Notes: generated by a model not told the origin, from the letters alone. DNA of 64,000 bases from CAZMUN01 sp964569815 (GCA_964569815.1 CAZMUN010000002.1:1-64000), one strand, 5' to 3'. Counted from the first letter of the stretch, positions 16,812-25,727 are shown. Translations and numbers: made by a program.

Positions 16812-17771
16812 ATGGCCGGAGAACTGCCCTGGGTGGAAAAATACAGGCCTGGAACACTTTCACAAGTGGTAGGCCAAAAAGACGCAGTCAGCAGGCTGCA
16901 AAGCTATGTAAAAAACAAAAACGTCCCAAACATGCTTTTTTCAGGGCCAGCAGGAATAGGAAAAACAAGCGCTGCAGTGGCCCTTTCCAAAGACCTCTAC
17001 GGCTCGGAATTCGGCCGAAATTTTTTGGAACTGAATGCATCAGATGCCCGCGGAATAGACGTGATAAGGGGCCAAATAAAGGACTTTGCCCGCACTTTAG
17101 CTTTTTCAGCAGACTTCAAGATAATCTTTTTGGACGAATCAGACGCCCTTACAAGCGACGCCCAGCATGCCCTGAGAAGAACCATGGAAAAATACACCAA
17201 AACATGCCGATTCATACTGAGCTGCAATTATTCCAGCAGAATAATAGAGCCATTGCAAAGCCGTTGCGTGGTGTTCAGGTTCAGGCCCCTGACAGCCAAA
17301 GAAATGGAAACAAGGATAGACGAAATAACAGAAAAAGAGTCCCTGGCATTGGACAAAAAAGCGCTTGAAGCAATAACCTATGTAAGCATGGGCGACATGA
17401 GAAAGGCCGTTAACATACTGCAAGCCGCCTCCGCCCTGGGGAAAAAAATCGATGAAGAAAACATATTCAACGTGTCAAGCAGGGCAAGGCCGCAGGAAAT
17501 AAAAGAAATAATTCAAACCGCACTCAAAGGAAAATTTCTGGAAGCAAGAAACCTCTTGGACACGCTGATGTACCAGCATGGAATGTCAGGCGAAGACGTA
17601 ATAAGCCAGGTTTACCGCGAAGTCATGAACGCAGATGAAAAAGAAATCCCAAGCAAAACCAAGATAGGCCTTGTGGACGTAATAGGAGAATACGATTTCC
17701 GCTTGGTGGAAGGAGCCAATGAACGCGTTCAATTGGAAGCAATGCTCGCCCAGTTCGCAAAATTCAAGTAA
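16812..17771 (+). CDS. rfcS: Replication factor C small subunit
   Basis: This is the clamp-loader ATPase that opens PCNA onto primer-template DNA. From the ATG at 16812 it has 319 residues: the RFC box (LPWVEKYRP, residues 5-13), Walker A GPAGIGKT (45-52), Walker B IIFLDESD (104-111) and the SRC arginine-finger motif (150-152), then the lid and collar domains. The first acidic pair reads DESD rather than DEAD, a common archaeal variant. A Shine-Dalgarno-like aggggat precedes the ATG. The TATA-like gtttaaaac at about 16766 fits its promoter. The large subunit is not in the window. Confidence 0.93.
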   Translation: MAGELPWVEKYRPGTLSQVVGQKDAVSRLQSYVKNKNVPNMLFSGPAGIGKTSAAVALSKDLYGSEFGRNFLELNASDARGIDVIRGQIKDFARTLAFSADFKIIFLDESDALTSDAQHALRRTMEKYTKTCRFILSCNYSSRIIEPLQSRCVVFRFRPLTAKEMETRIDEITEKESLALDKKALEAITYVSMGDMRKAVNILQAASALGKKIDEENIFNVSSRARPQEIKEIIQTALKGKFLEARNLLDTLMYQHGMSGEDVISQVYREVMNADEKEIPSKTKIGLVDVIGEYDFRLVEGANERVQLEAMLAQFAKFK

Positions 17772-17797
17772 AGAAAAACTTTTTCACCGCCAATGTC

Positions 17798-18000
17798 GAA
17801 TTTTTTCTTAGAACTCGGATTTTCTCGGCTTAAATCTTTCCCTGCTCTGCTCCAAAAGAATTTAATGCCTCCAAAACCCGTAAGGCACCCAAGAAAAAAC
17901 CCCTAATTTGCTGGAGGCAATTTGACGAGTTAAGCAAGAACGCGAAAGAGAGCGGCCTATGGAAACAAAGCAAGCCTTGCACAATTCTTAGAAAAAATTC
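17798..18000. repeat. Inverted-repeat element between rfcS and nreA
   Basis: The 283-bp space between these convergent genes holds no intact reading frame. A 16-bp inverted repeat (17798-17813 and 17985-18000) matches at 15 of 16 positions, and a perfect 8-bp pair tgcctcca/tggaggca (17866-17873 and 17912-17919) is nested inside. Only short, interrupted frames run across it. It may be a decayed miniature mobile element or a bidirectional termination structure. No clear target-site duplication was found. Confidence 0.45.
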
Positions 18001-18054
18001 CTTTCAGCCCTCCAAAGAAGAAAGATAAACTTGAAACGGCTGTAAGAAACCAAG

Positions 18055-19293
18055 CTACTTGGCAAAATCGGAGAGTCGCCTCTGGTGTTGCAAAAAGTCA
18101 AGCAGCTTGCTCTTTTTCTTCCAAGGCTTTAAGGGAGTCTGCAGCTTGCGTTCAACAAAGGCCAGAGCAAGAGGCAAGCCACTGAAAGTCAACGGCTTGC
18201 ATGCCAAAGCAGCCTTTACAGATTCCTGGATGACCCAGTTGCCCAAACCAATGTTGTATTCAGGCGTTATCTCCCTGAAAACCAGTGCAGCGGCCTGGCG
18301 CTTAATCTTCTTCAGGTACTCGCAAACAGACAATCGAGCCGCATGATAGGCGCCAGCAATGTTTGAAGGATAGTCCTTTCTGCCGGCATAAAATTCATGG
18401 TCCTGGATAACCTCTACCTTGCTTGAATCCTTTTCCTGATACCACATGGAACCGGGAATCCAAGCCTCCAAGTTCTCAAAAGCCCAGGCACCAGGAATCA
18501 AGAGAATAAAAAACCTGTTTCCCAAGTACTCAGTGGAAAACAACCTAATCTCACCAAGTTCCTGGAAGTATTTTATCTCACCAATCAAAGATTTTCCAAT
18601 TGCGTCCTGCGAAGCCACAATGCTCCATCTTGTCGGAGTAAATCTCCTATTCTTGCCTATACCGAGTGCCCCCGCACTGAGAAGTTTGTAAATTCTGCTC
18701 ACATGAAAACCGTAATCATAAAGCCGGATCATGGCATCAGCAGATTTCAAATCAGTGTCTGAAACAGCGTAATCTATTTTTTTTGGAATGCTGGGATTTT
18801 CCTCAAAGCTCATTTTCAAAAGCTTTCCAGAAGGGCCATGGGGCGCAATGCTTTCATGGAAAGACAAGGAAAAAGAAGGCCTTTTCTTCAAAGTCACATC
18901 TATTGCAATTGGCTTTGTGGTCATGACAAGCTCCTGCAATTCAGCCAAGCCATAGGAGGGTTTTGCTGCATCGCCCACATTGACTGGCTTGTTGCTTCTC
19001 AAAAGCTGTTCCCGGAACGAAATTATCTGCTCTTGCGGCAGGCCAAACCACTCCTCAGGAGTATCAAACAAGGCAGAATCCATTACCTCTGTAGGGCTTA
19101 AGGGAGCAATCTCAACCTTTGGATAATTGTTCCAGGAAACAAACAACGACGGCGGGCTGCTTCCCACAAACTCTTTGCCACGAATGCTTGAAACAACCTT
19201 GTTTCTGGCGGAATGCTTTTTCAGTATAGGGCAATACGAAAGGCCACAGAGAAGCTTGCCCTTGCACTTAATGCACAGTTTAGGGGAAATCAT
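18055..19293 (-). CDS. nreA: NreA-type DNA repair protein
   Basis: NreA is an archaeal repair protein that binds PCNA and helps cells survive DNA damage. This 412-residue protein has the N-terminal Cys4 motif (Cys7, Cys10, Cys16, Cys21), the conserved Nre core (residues 30-390), and a C-terminal PIP box QRRLSDF (404-410, QxxLxxF) placed at the very end, as expected for PCNA docking. The neighbouring rfcS (clamp loader) on the opposite strand makes a functional pairing plausible. A short duplicate of its first 10 codons lies upstream. Confidence 0.88.
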   Translation of the reverse strand: MISPKLCIKCKGKLLCGLSYCPILKKHSARNKVVSSIRGKEFVGSSPPSLFVSWNNYPKVEIAPLSPTEVMDSALFDTPEEWFGLPQEQIISFREQLLRSNKPVNVGDAAKPSYGLAELQELVMTTKPIAIDVTLKKRPSFSLSFHESIAPHGPSGKLLKMSFEENPSIPKKIDYAVSDTDLKSADAMIRLYDYGFHVSRIYKLLSAGALGIGKNRRFTPTRWSIVASQDAIGKSLIGEIKYFQELGEIRLFSTEYLGNRFFILLIPGAWAFENLEAWIPGSMWYQEKDSSKVEVIQDHEFYAGRKDYPSNIAGAYHAARLSVCEYLKKIKRQAAALVFREITPEYNIGLGNWVIQESVKAALACKPLTFSGLPLALAFVERKLQTPLKPWKKKSKLLDFLQHQRRLSDFAK

Positions 19294-19409
19294 AGCAACA
19301 CTCTTAATTGCGAAGCCACCCTAATTAGCTCAAAGCGAAATAGGGCTCTTGCTCGCACCAGCCGAACGTGACGGGTCTCGCACTCAATGCACAGTTTTGG
19401 GAAAATCAT
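19290..19409 (-). pseudogene. Duplicated NreA N-terminal fragment
   Basis: A 39-codon frame starts with MIFPKLCIEC, nearly identical to the nreA start MISPKLCIKC at both protein and DNA level. It then diverges into basic sequence without the second pair of zinc cysteines. Its TGA overlaps the nreA ATG. It looks like a partial tandem duplication, possibly now acting as an upstream reading frame coupled to nreA translation. Confidence 0.5.
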
Positions 19410-19483
19410 GGAACAGCCCATAATATATTCCTTTATTGAATGCATTAAATACTAATTGGAGTAGACTTCCCCTGATTAAACAA

Positions 19484-19492
19484 TTTTAAATA
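19484..19492 (+). promoter_or_regulatory. TATA box for thrS
   Basis: ttttaaata is centred 30 bp before the ATG at 19518, which supports that ATG over the upstream TTG codons at 19509 and 19512. Confidence 0.5.
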
Positions 19493-19517
19493 ACAATCGG
19501 GGCTTATTTTGTTGGAA

Positions 19518-21245
19518 ATGGCAAGGATTGACTGGAAAAAACCAGAGGACAGGGAAAGGCTTTGGCACAGCGCAAGCCATGTCATGGCAGCCGCTGTAAA
19601 AGAGCTTTGCCCTGACGCAAAACTGGCAATAGGCCCCGCAATAGAGGAAGGGTTTTACTATGATTTTGATGTCAAGGACAGCTTCAAGCCGGAAGAGCTG
19701 GAAGAAATTGAAAAAAAGATGCAGGAAATAATCAAGGCCGGGGAAAAGTTTGAAAAAAGGGAAATAAGCAAAAAAGAAGCAAAAGAAATCTTCAAAAACG
19801 AGCCCTACAAGCTGGAGCTCGTAGAAGAGCTGCGTGGAAGCAAGGCAAGCACTTACTCTACAGGAAACTTTGTGGACTTATGCAAGGGACCGCACATTGA
19901 GAACGCAAAGCAAATCGGAGCAGTAAAGCTTCTGAAAGTTGCCGGCGCGTACTGGCGCGGCTCTGAAAAAAACAAAATGCTTCAAAGGATTTACGGCATT
20001 GCGTTCCCTGACAAGAAAATGCTGAGAAAATGGCTTCACTTGAAAGAGGAAGCTGAAAAAAGAAACCATTTGAAGCTTGGCAGAAACTTGGACTTGTTCA
20101 GCATGCAGCCTGAGGCGCCAGGATGCGTTTTTATTCATCCAAAGGGAATGGTTGTCTGGAACGAGCTTGTGAGGTTCTGGCAGGACGAACACAGCAAGGC
20201 AGGCTATGTTGAAATAAGCACCCCAATTATTCTGAAAAAAAGCCTTTGGGAAAGGTCAGGCCATTGGAACCATTACAAGGAAAACATGTACTTTACAGTA
20301 ATAGACGGAGAGGACTTTGCAGTAAAGCCCATGAACTGCCCGGGAGGAATACTTGTTTACAAAAGCCACAGGCACAGCTACAGGGAATTGCCTTTGAGGA
20401 TTGCAGAGCTTGGCACTGTCCACAGGCACGAGCTTTCAGGGGTATTGAACGGGTTGTTCCGCGTGAGAAAGTTTACACAGGATGATGCACACATCTACTG
20501 CATGGAAGAGCAGGTTGAAGAAGAAGTCATAGGCGTCATTGAGCTAGTGGACCGAATTTACAAGGTTTTTGGGTTCCCATACCATGTTGAGCTAAGCACA
20601 AGGCCTGCCAAGGCAATGGGCTCCAAAGAGACGTGGGACAAAGCCGAGGCAGCATTGAAAAAGGCCATGCAGAAAAAGAAAATGCAATTCAAGGTCAATG
20701 AAGGCGACGGCGCATTCTATGGCCCGAAAATAGATTTCCATATAAAGGATTCTTTAGGAAGAACATGGCAGTGTGCCACTGTACAGCTTGACTTCTCAAT
20801 GCCTGAAAAATTTGATTTGACCTACATTGACAAGAACGACAAAGCCAAGAGGCCTGTAATGATTCACCGAGTCGTATACGGCAGCCTTGAAAGGTTTTTT
20901 GGGATTCTAATAGAACATTATGGCGGCGCGTTCCCAGCATGGCTAAGCCCTGCCCAGGTTTCACTGATTGCAATAGCCGACAAGCACCAGGATTACGCGG
21001 AACGCGTGAAAAAGGAGTTTGAGGAAGCAGGCCTTCGCGTTCTGCTCGACTCCAGAAGCGAAACCGTTTCAGCAAAAGTCCGCGATGCCCAGCTTCAGAA
21101 AATTCCCTACATTCTGGTTATAGGAGACCGTGAACAAAAAGACGGCACTGTTACAGTAAGGCAGCGTTCCGAAAAGGTTTTGGGTGCAAAAAAAACAAGT
21201 CAGTTTGTGGAAGAAACCCTAAAAGAAATCAGGGAAAAACGCTGA
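19518..21245 (+). CDS. thrS: Threonyl-tRNA synthetase, bacterial type without TGS domain
   Basis: This enzyme charges tRNA-Thr. It begins directly in the editing (N2) domain, with HSASH near residue 20 and CKGPH as the editing site. The bacterial N-terminal TGS domain (about 60 residues) is missing. The class II core follows, with MNCPGGI (zinc Cys), motif 2 around RHELSGVLNGLFRVRKF, DDAHIYC and MIHRV (zinc His residues), motif 3 GSLERFFGIL, and an anticodon-binding domain. Many archaea use a different, DTD-like editing domain, so this version is probably of bacterial ancestry. ATG 19518 is preferred for its TATA spacing. Confidence 0.95.
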   Translation: MARIDWKKPEDRERLWHSASHVMAAAVKELCPDAKLAIGPAIEEGFYYDFDVKDSFKPEELEEIEKKMQEIIKAGEKFEKREISKKEAKEIFKNEPYKLELVEELRGSKASTYSTGNFVDLCKGPHIENAKQIGAVKLLKVAGAYWRGSEKNKMLQRIYGIAFPDKKMLRKWLHLKEEAEKRNHLKLGRNLDLFSMQPEAPGCVFIHPKGMVVWNELVRFWQDEHSKAGYVEISTPIILKKSLWERSGHWNHYKENMYFTVIDGEDFAVKPMNCPGGILVYKSHRHSYRELPLRIAELGTVHRHELSGVLNGLFRVRKFTQDDAHIYCMEEQVEEEVIGVIELVDRIYKVFGFPYHVELSTRPAKAMGSKETWDKAEAALKKAMQKKKMQFKVNEGDGAFYGPKIDFHIKDSLGRTWQCATVQLDFSMPEKFDLTYIDKNDKAKRPVMIHRVVYGSLERFFGILIEHYGGAFPAWLSPAQVSLIAIADKHQDYAERVKKEFEEAGLRVLLDSRSETVSAKVRDAQLQKIPYILVIGDREQKDGTVTVRQRSEKVLGAKKTSQFVEETLKEIREKR

Positions 21246-21266
21246 TTCTGCAAGCGCCTATAAAAG

Positions 21267-21275
21267 TTTATATAA
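21267..21275 (+). promoter_or_regulatory. TATA box for the type IV pilus operon
   Basis: tttatataa is centred about 32 bp before the ATG at 21303, giving a predicted leader of only a few nucleotides. It starts the run of overlapping pilus genes. Confidence 0.55.
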
Positions 21276-21302
21276 TAGAACGCCCTTTTTTTAGCTGAGA
21301 AT

Positions 21303-23036
21303 ATGGCGGACGAAGACTACTTGGCAGACCTTATAAAAAAGGTAAAACAGGCAAAAAAAGAGCAGGCTAAAGCAAAGGCAACTGCACCAAAAAAAGCCGA
21401 AATGCCTGCAGGAATTCCAAAAGAAGTCCAGGAAATAGACCTCAAAAAAATGCCTGAAAAGCAGTCAGAGCCACAGGCAGCCCCCGAAAAGCCAAAACAG
21501 GAACAGGCTGCAAAGGCAATGCCTGAGCCAGAAGAGGAAGAAGAAGCGCCAAGAAAAAGCACTGTTGAAAAAGAGCTGGAAGTGGCAAGCAAAAAAATAG
21601 AAATTGAAAGCTACGGCAACGTAAGAATAATGCAGGTTCCAGGAAAACCGCTTCCCTTTTACATGGTGCCTGTTGCAAGGCCGACAAAGCAGGAAAAAGC
21701 CGTAATAAACACCATAAAAGAGGCAGCCACAAGGCTTATCGCAATCTCGCCATACAGAATTCGCGACCCAACGCAAAGAAGAACGGTTTACAAACAACGC
21801 ATAATGGAAATCCTGAAAAACAGCCCAGAGCTGCACATTCCTGAGAGAAGGTTTGGGTTTTACGCCGAGTCCGTGATAAGGGAAATGGTGGGCTATGGCA
21901 TAATAGACCCGCTTGTAATGGACGACACGCTTGAAGAAATCATGGTGATTGGCGCAAAAAAGCCAGTTTACCTCTTTCACAGAAAATACGAAATGATGTC
22001 AAGCAACATTGAATTCTATTCAGACAAGGAAATAATCGACCTCATAAACAGGATTGCCCGCGTGATAGGAAGGCGCGTAGACATAAGCTCGCCGTTGCTT
22101 GATGCAAGGCTTCCGGACGGAAGCCGTGTCAATGCAACGATTCCGCCTGCCTCTGTAGAGGGGGCAACCCTTACCATAAGAAAATTCAGAAAAGACCCTT
22201 ACACAATAGTAGACCTTTTGAACAACGAAACACTTACAAGCGAAGTTGCCGCATTTTTGTGGCTGTGCGTTGACGGCCTGGGAGCAAAGCCAGCAAACAT
22301 ACTAATTGCAGGAGGAACAGGATCAGGAAAAACCACGACCTTAAACTGCCTGGCTTCCTTTATTCCAGATACTGAACGGGTTATATCAATCGAAGACACG
22401 GCTGAACTGTCACTGCCATTAAAGCACTGGGTGAGAATGGAGGCAAGGCCTCCAGGCCTAGAGGGAAAAGGCGAACTCACATTAGATGTTTTAACCAAAA
22501 ACAGCTTGAGGATGCGCCCAGACAGGATACTTGTGGGAGAGGTAAGGCACGACGAGGCATTCACGCTTTTCACTGCATTGAACACCGGCCACGACGGCTG
22601 TTTAGGGACGATTCACGCAAACTCGCCGCAGGAAACAATTGTTCGTGTTACAAGCCCACCAATGAACGTTCCGGAAGTAATGCTCTCAGGCCTGGACCTG
22701 ATTCTGATAGAGCACAAGCTCCATGACAGGAGAAAGGGAACGATAAGGCGCTTGACAGAGATAGCGGAAGTAAGCGGAGTTCTCTTGAGAAAAGCACAAA
22801 CCCAAACCATTTTTGCAAGGGACCCTGCAAAAGACACGATTGAGAGAACAAACGTTCCCATTAAATACTTTAAAATACTACAAGATTTCACAGGAATGAA
22901 GCAAAAAGACATAGAGGAAAACTGGAAAAAAAGGCAAGTTTTCCTCGAAAAAATGAGGCAAAAGGGCATAAGAAGCCTGGAAGAAGTGAAAAAAGAAACC
23001 CAAAAATTTTACATGGAAGAGAACCAAAATGCCTGA
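21303..23036 (+). CDS. Type IV pilus assembly ATPase (GspE/TadA/FlaI family)
   Basis: This hexameric motor drives pilin insertion. The 577-residue protein has a Lys/Glu/Ala/Pro-rich N-terminal extension (about 1-90), then the N-terminal domain, then the RecA-like core with Walker A GGTGSGKT at 337-344, an Asp box (ISIEDTAEL), a VGEVRHDEA Walker B and His box sequences. It overlaps the following membrane-protein gene by 8 bp. With the two membrane proteins, pilins and prepilin peptidase that follow, it forms a full type IV pilus set. Confidence 0.93.
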   Translation: MADEDYLADLIKKVKQAKKEQAKAKATAPKKAEMPAGIPKEVQEIDLKKMPEKQSEPQAAPEKPKQEQAAKAMPEPEEEEEAPRKSTVEKELEVASKKIEIESYGNVRIMQVPGKPLPFYMVPVARPTKQEKAVINTIKEAATRLIAISPYRIRDPTQRRTVYKQRIMEILKNSPELHIPERRFGFYAESVIREMVGYGIIDPLVMDDTLEEIMVIGAKKPVYLFHRKYEMMSSNIEFYSDKEIIDLINRIARVIGRRVDISSPLLDARLPDGSRVNATIPPASVEGATLTIRKFRKDPYTIVDLLNNETLTSEVAAFLWLCVDGLGAKPANILIAGGTGSGKTTTLNCLASFIPDTERVISIEDTAELSLPLKHWVRMEARPPGLEGKGELTLDVLTKNSLRMRPDRILVGEVRHDEAFTLFTALNTGHDGCLGTIHANSPQETIVRVTSPPMNVPEVMLSGLDLILIEHKLHDRRKGTIRRLTEIAEVSGVLLRKAQTQTIFARDPAKDTIERTNVPIKYFKILQDFTGMKQKDIEENWKKRQVFLEKMRQKGIRSLEEVKKETQKFYMEENQNA

Positions 23037-24150
23037 AAAAAAGCCAAGCAAGAAAGAAGAGCCCACAGAAATAGACATGGAAAAGGTCGAAAGAATAGTA
23101 AAAAGAATGCGGGACAAGTACCGCGACGAAGGAATGGAATTCGAGGAAGTGGGCGGAACCCTGAAAGAGCTTCGCGGCCTGATAGCAGAGGGAATGGCAG
23201 CCAAAATAGAAATACAAACCATTGACGAGCTAAGAGAAGTGAAAAGCAAGCTGGTAAAATTCCTGGTCAGCGTATACTTAAAGCTTGGCGCAGTCCTAAA
23301 GCCAATAGCAAAAGCAATGGGAAAATTCCCAGAAATGGAAATGCTCTCATTCTACTTGTACAGCGCAAACATGCACTACAGCAGCAAGCAATACATTGCC
23401 TTGACAGTTGCAAGCGCAACCCTTGCATTCCTTGTAGCAATGCTTACATCTGCCGCTGTCTTCACATACCTCAACATAGAGATGGCAACACGAGTAATAG
23501 CAATACTCGTAATATCGGCCCTGACCTTTGTAATAACCTCAGTTGCAATACTAATGGTTCCAAAGCAGAAAGCCATAGCAAGGGGAAACGCAGTAAGCAT
23601 AGAGCTGCCGTTTGCATTAAGGCACATGGCCACAGAGCTAAGGGCCGGAATAGGGCTTTACAGGACCATTCAAGCAGTGGCATCAGCAGACTACCACGAG
23701 CTAAGCGAAGAGTTTGCCCGCGTCATAACAGAGGTAGAGGAAGGCACAGACACACAGGACGCGTTAAGGCACCTTGCCTTGAGAACACAAAGCCGCGCAC
23801 TGAGAACAGCAATAATCCAAATAATCCGCGCACTAAAAACAGGCGGCAACTTAAGCGAAAGCATGAACGACATAGCAGAAGACGTTTCGTTTGAAATGAG
23901 GATGGCTGTCCGCGAATTCGGGCAAAGAATGAACTTCTTTGGAGTGGTCTTTATCTTTGGAGCAATAGTCATGCCCGTAATGATAACCATTTTAGGGGCA
24001 ATAAGAAACAGCCCCATAAAGGCAAGTATGTCAAGCTTTGAAATGCTTCCATTGACACTGCCGGTAATGGCAGCAATATACCTGGCAATAATGCCGTTCG
24101 TTCTGATATTGTTTTTGTTCTACATTAAAACAGCTCAACCAAGGGTGTAA
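23029..24150 (+). CDS. Pilus assembly inner-membrane protein (GspF/TadB-like)
   Basis: This 373-residue protein has a charged N-terminal cytoplasmic region (to about residue 120), two hydrophobic segments around 123-185, a cytoplasmic T2SSF domain (about 200-300, LPFALRHMATELRAG...VSFEMRMAVREFG) and two or three terminal helices. It forms the platform moved by the preceding ATPase. It is paired with the next gene, as in TadB/TadC, and is separated from it by 2 bp. Confidence 0.85.
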   Translation: MPEKKPSKKEEPTEIDMEKVERIVKRMRDKYRDEGMEFEEVGGTLKELRGLIAEGMAAKIEIQTIDELREVKSKLVKFLVSVYLKLGAVLKPIAKAMGKFPEMEMLSFYLYSANMHYSSKQYIALTVASATLAFLVAMLTSAAVFTYLNIEMATRVIAILVISALTFVITSVAILMVPKQKAIARGNAVSIELPFALRHMATELRAGIGLYRTIQAVASADYHELSEEFARVITEVEEGTDTQDALRHLALRTQSRALRTAIIQIIRALKTGGNLSESMNDIAEDVSFEMRMAVREFGQRMNFFGVVFIFGAIVMPVMITILGAIRNSPIKASMSSFEMLPLTLPVMAAIYLAIMPFVLILFLFYIKTAQPRV

Positions 24151-24152
24151 AA

Positions 24153-25097
24153 ATGGCAGAAGAAAAAAAGAAAGGATTGGAATTTTTTGAGAATTACAAA
24201 AAAATGCTGAAAAGCATTAAATTCAAGAGCCCTGCAGAAGCCTGGGTCCTGATATCAACAGTGCTTGCCCTGGCAGGCGCAATCGCAAGCTTTTCAGCCA
24301 TAGCAATTTTGCAGCTTCCTGTTTCACCGCTTGTTTCAACAGTCATATTCCTCGTGATTTTAGATGTTTTGCTTGGATACCCTTACCTTCGCGCGCTAAG
24401 AAGAATAAACGCAATAGAGGAAGCGCTTCCAGATGCCCTGAAACAGCTTGCAGACACCCTGAAGGCAGGCGGAACATATGAATACGCTTTAAGGGAGCTC
24501 TCCACATCAGAATACGGGCCGTTAAGCCACGAAATGGCAGAAGTGCTGAGAAAAATGGAGGAAGGCGAAAACCTGGAAGACAGCCTTAACAGCTTTTCAA
24601 GAAGCGTTGACTCAATCCTGGTAAAAAGAACCATTTCAATAATAAACGACGCAATAAAAGCAGGCGCAGGCTTGGCAGACGTGCTTGAAGAAATATCTGA
24701 TGACGTAAGGGCAATGCACCGCATTGCAAAGGAAAGAATTGCTGGGACGATGCTTCAAGTCATTTTCATTGTAGCAGCAGGCTCAATGGTTGCACCGGTC
24801 ATACTTGGAATGGTCACAACAGTTGTACAGCTTTTAATTGAAACAAGCGCAAGCATAGTAACAGAAAAGGCCCAGATAGTGGAAGCCATTGCAGCAAGAG
24901 ACTTCATCGTAATCCTGATGCAGCTTTACCTAATGCTTGAAGTGATTGCATCAGGTGCCATGATTGCAATGACCCGCGAGGGAAAAATAAGCAAAAGCCT
25001 TATATACATCCCAATGCTTTTATTATTGGCATTTGTTTGCTACTATACGGCAATATTTGTTTCAGGATTAATGATTGGCGGAATCGGAGCAAGATAA
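24153..25097 (+). CDS. Pilus assembly inner-membrane protein (GspF/TadC-like)
   Basis: This 314-residue partner of the preceding platform protein has two helices near 35-80, a T2SSF domain (EALPDALKQLADTLKAGGTYEYAL... through SDDVRAMHRIAKER, about 90-200), then several hydrophobic segments to the C-terminus. It probably heterodimerises with the other platform protein. The first pilin gene starts 3 bp later. Confidence 0.85.
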   Translation: MAEEKKKGLEFFENYKKMLKSIKFKSPAEAWVLISTVLALAGAIASFSAIAILQLPVSPLVSTVIFLVILDVLLGYPYLRALRRINAIEEALPDALKQLADTLKAGGTYEYALRELSTSEYGPLSHEMAEVLRKMEEGENLEDSLNSFSRSVDSILVKRTISIINDAIKAGAGLADVLEEISDDVRAMHRIAKERIAGTMLQVIFIVAAGSMVAPVILGMVTTVVQLLIETSASIVTEKAQIVEAIAARDFIVILMQLYLMLEVIASGAMIAMTREGKISKSLIYIPMLLLLAFVCYYTAIFVSGLMIGGIGAR

Positions 25098-25100
25098 AAA

Positions 25101-25364
25101 ATGGTTTGGAAAGAAAGAAAAGCCCAGGGAAGCATTGAATTGCTTGTGCTGATAGCAGGAGCAGTAATAGTTGTTGCCATTGTGGGCGTAATGCTGAAAA
25201 ACACTGCAACAACTGCTGCAGAACAGGCAGCATGCAAGACCCACAACAGCTGTGAAACATGCGTGGCAGACAGCCAGTGCAAGGCCCTTGACATTATGGG
25301 CGCGGAAATAGCCGACAGCGCATCCTGCACAGCACAGGCATATGAAACATGCGTGGCAACTTAA
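25101..25364 (+). CDS. Cys-rich class III pilin A
   Basis: This 87-residue prepilin carries KAQGSIE at the cleavage region and a hydrophobic helix (about 11-31). The small mature domain has cysteines at 45, 51, 54, 60, 76 and 84. The CX5CX2CX5C spacing recurs in the next pilin gene, and six cysteines could form three disulfides. Because it follows the platform genes directly, it may be expressed at a lower level than the next gene, which has its own promoter. Confidence 0.85.
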   Translation: MVWKERKAQGSIELLVLIAGAVIVVAIVGVMLKNTATTAAEQAACKTHNSCETCVADSQCKALDIMGAEIADSASCTAQAYETCVAT

Positions 25365-25378
25365 AGCAAAAGAAAACG

Positions 25379-25386
25379 TTTATAAA
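25379..25386 (+). promoter_or_regulatory. Internal TATA box for the second Cys-rich pilin
   Basis: tttataaa lies 63-70 bp before the ATG at 25449, in an A-rich gap. A strong ggagg ribosome-binding sequence (25436-25440) sits 8 nt before that ATG. A private promoter and good ribosome binding suggest a highly expressed major pilin. Confidence 0.5.
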
Positions 25387-25448
25387 GCAGAAAAAGGTAA
25401 TAAAATACATTTAAAAAAAAAGCAAAAACTTTAATGGAGGTCAAAAAA

Positions 25449-25709
25449 ATGGATGTAAGAGGACAAGGTGCATTAGAATACCTTTTGCTGATCGGAGGAG
25501 CAGTGCTGGTAGCAGCAATCGTCATAGCACTGATCACAGGCATACCAGGAACCACACCAGATCCATCAACCCAGGCAAAGTGTGCAACGTACTCGACATG
25601 CGCATTATGTGTGGCTGACGCAGATTGTGCGGCACTTGGATCAGATGGAGCAGAGTATGACGCCTGCGCAGGAATACCTGGATTCGATGGCTGTATAGTC
25701 GACTCATAA
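25449..25709 (+). CDS. Cys-rich class III pilin B, probable major pilin
   Basis: From the ATG at 25449 it has 86 residues: MDVRG-QGALEY, a hydrophobic helix (about 9-30), and a small domain with cysteines at 45, 51, 54, 60, 73 and 82, using the same CX5CX2CX5C pattern as pilin A. I reject the ATG at 25434 because it precedes the ggagg sequence. The dedicated promoter and strong ribosome-binding site favour this as the structural pilin. Confidence 0.85.
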   Translation: MDVRGQGALEYLLLIGGAVLVAAIVIALITGIPGTTPDPSTQAKCATYSTCALCVADADCAALGSDGAEYDACAGIPGFDGCIVDS

Positions 25710-25727
25710 ATATAGCAAGGTTTTCGC

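Noticed and set aside
17772..18054. A possible small gene in the rfcS/nreA gap (frames around 17866-18030)
   Set aside because: All frames are short and interrupted, and inverted repeats explain the region better.
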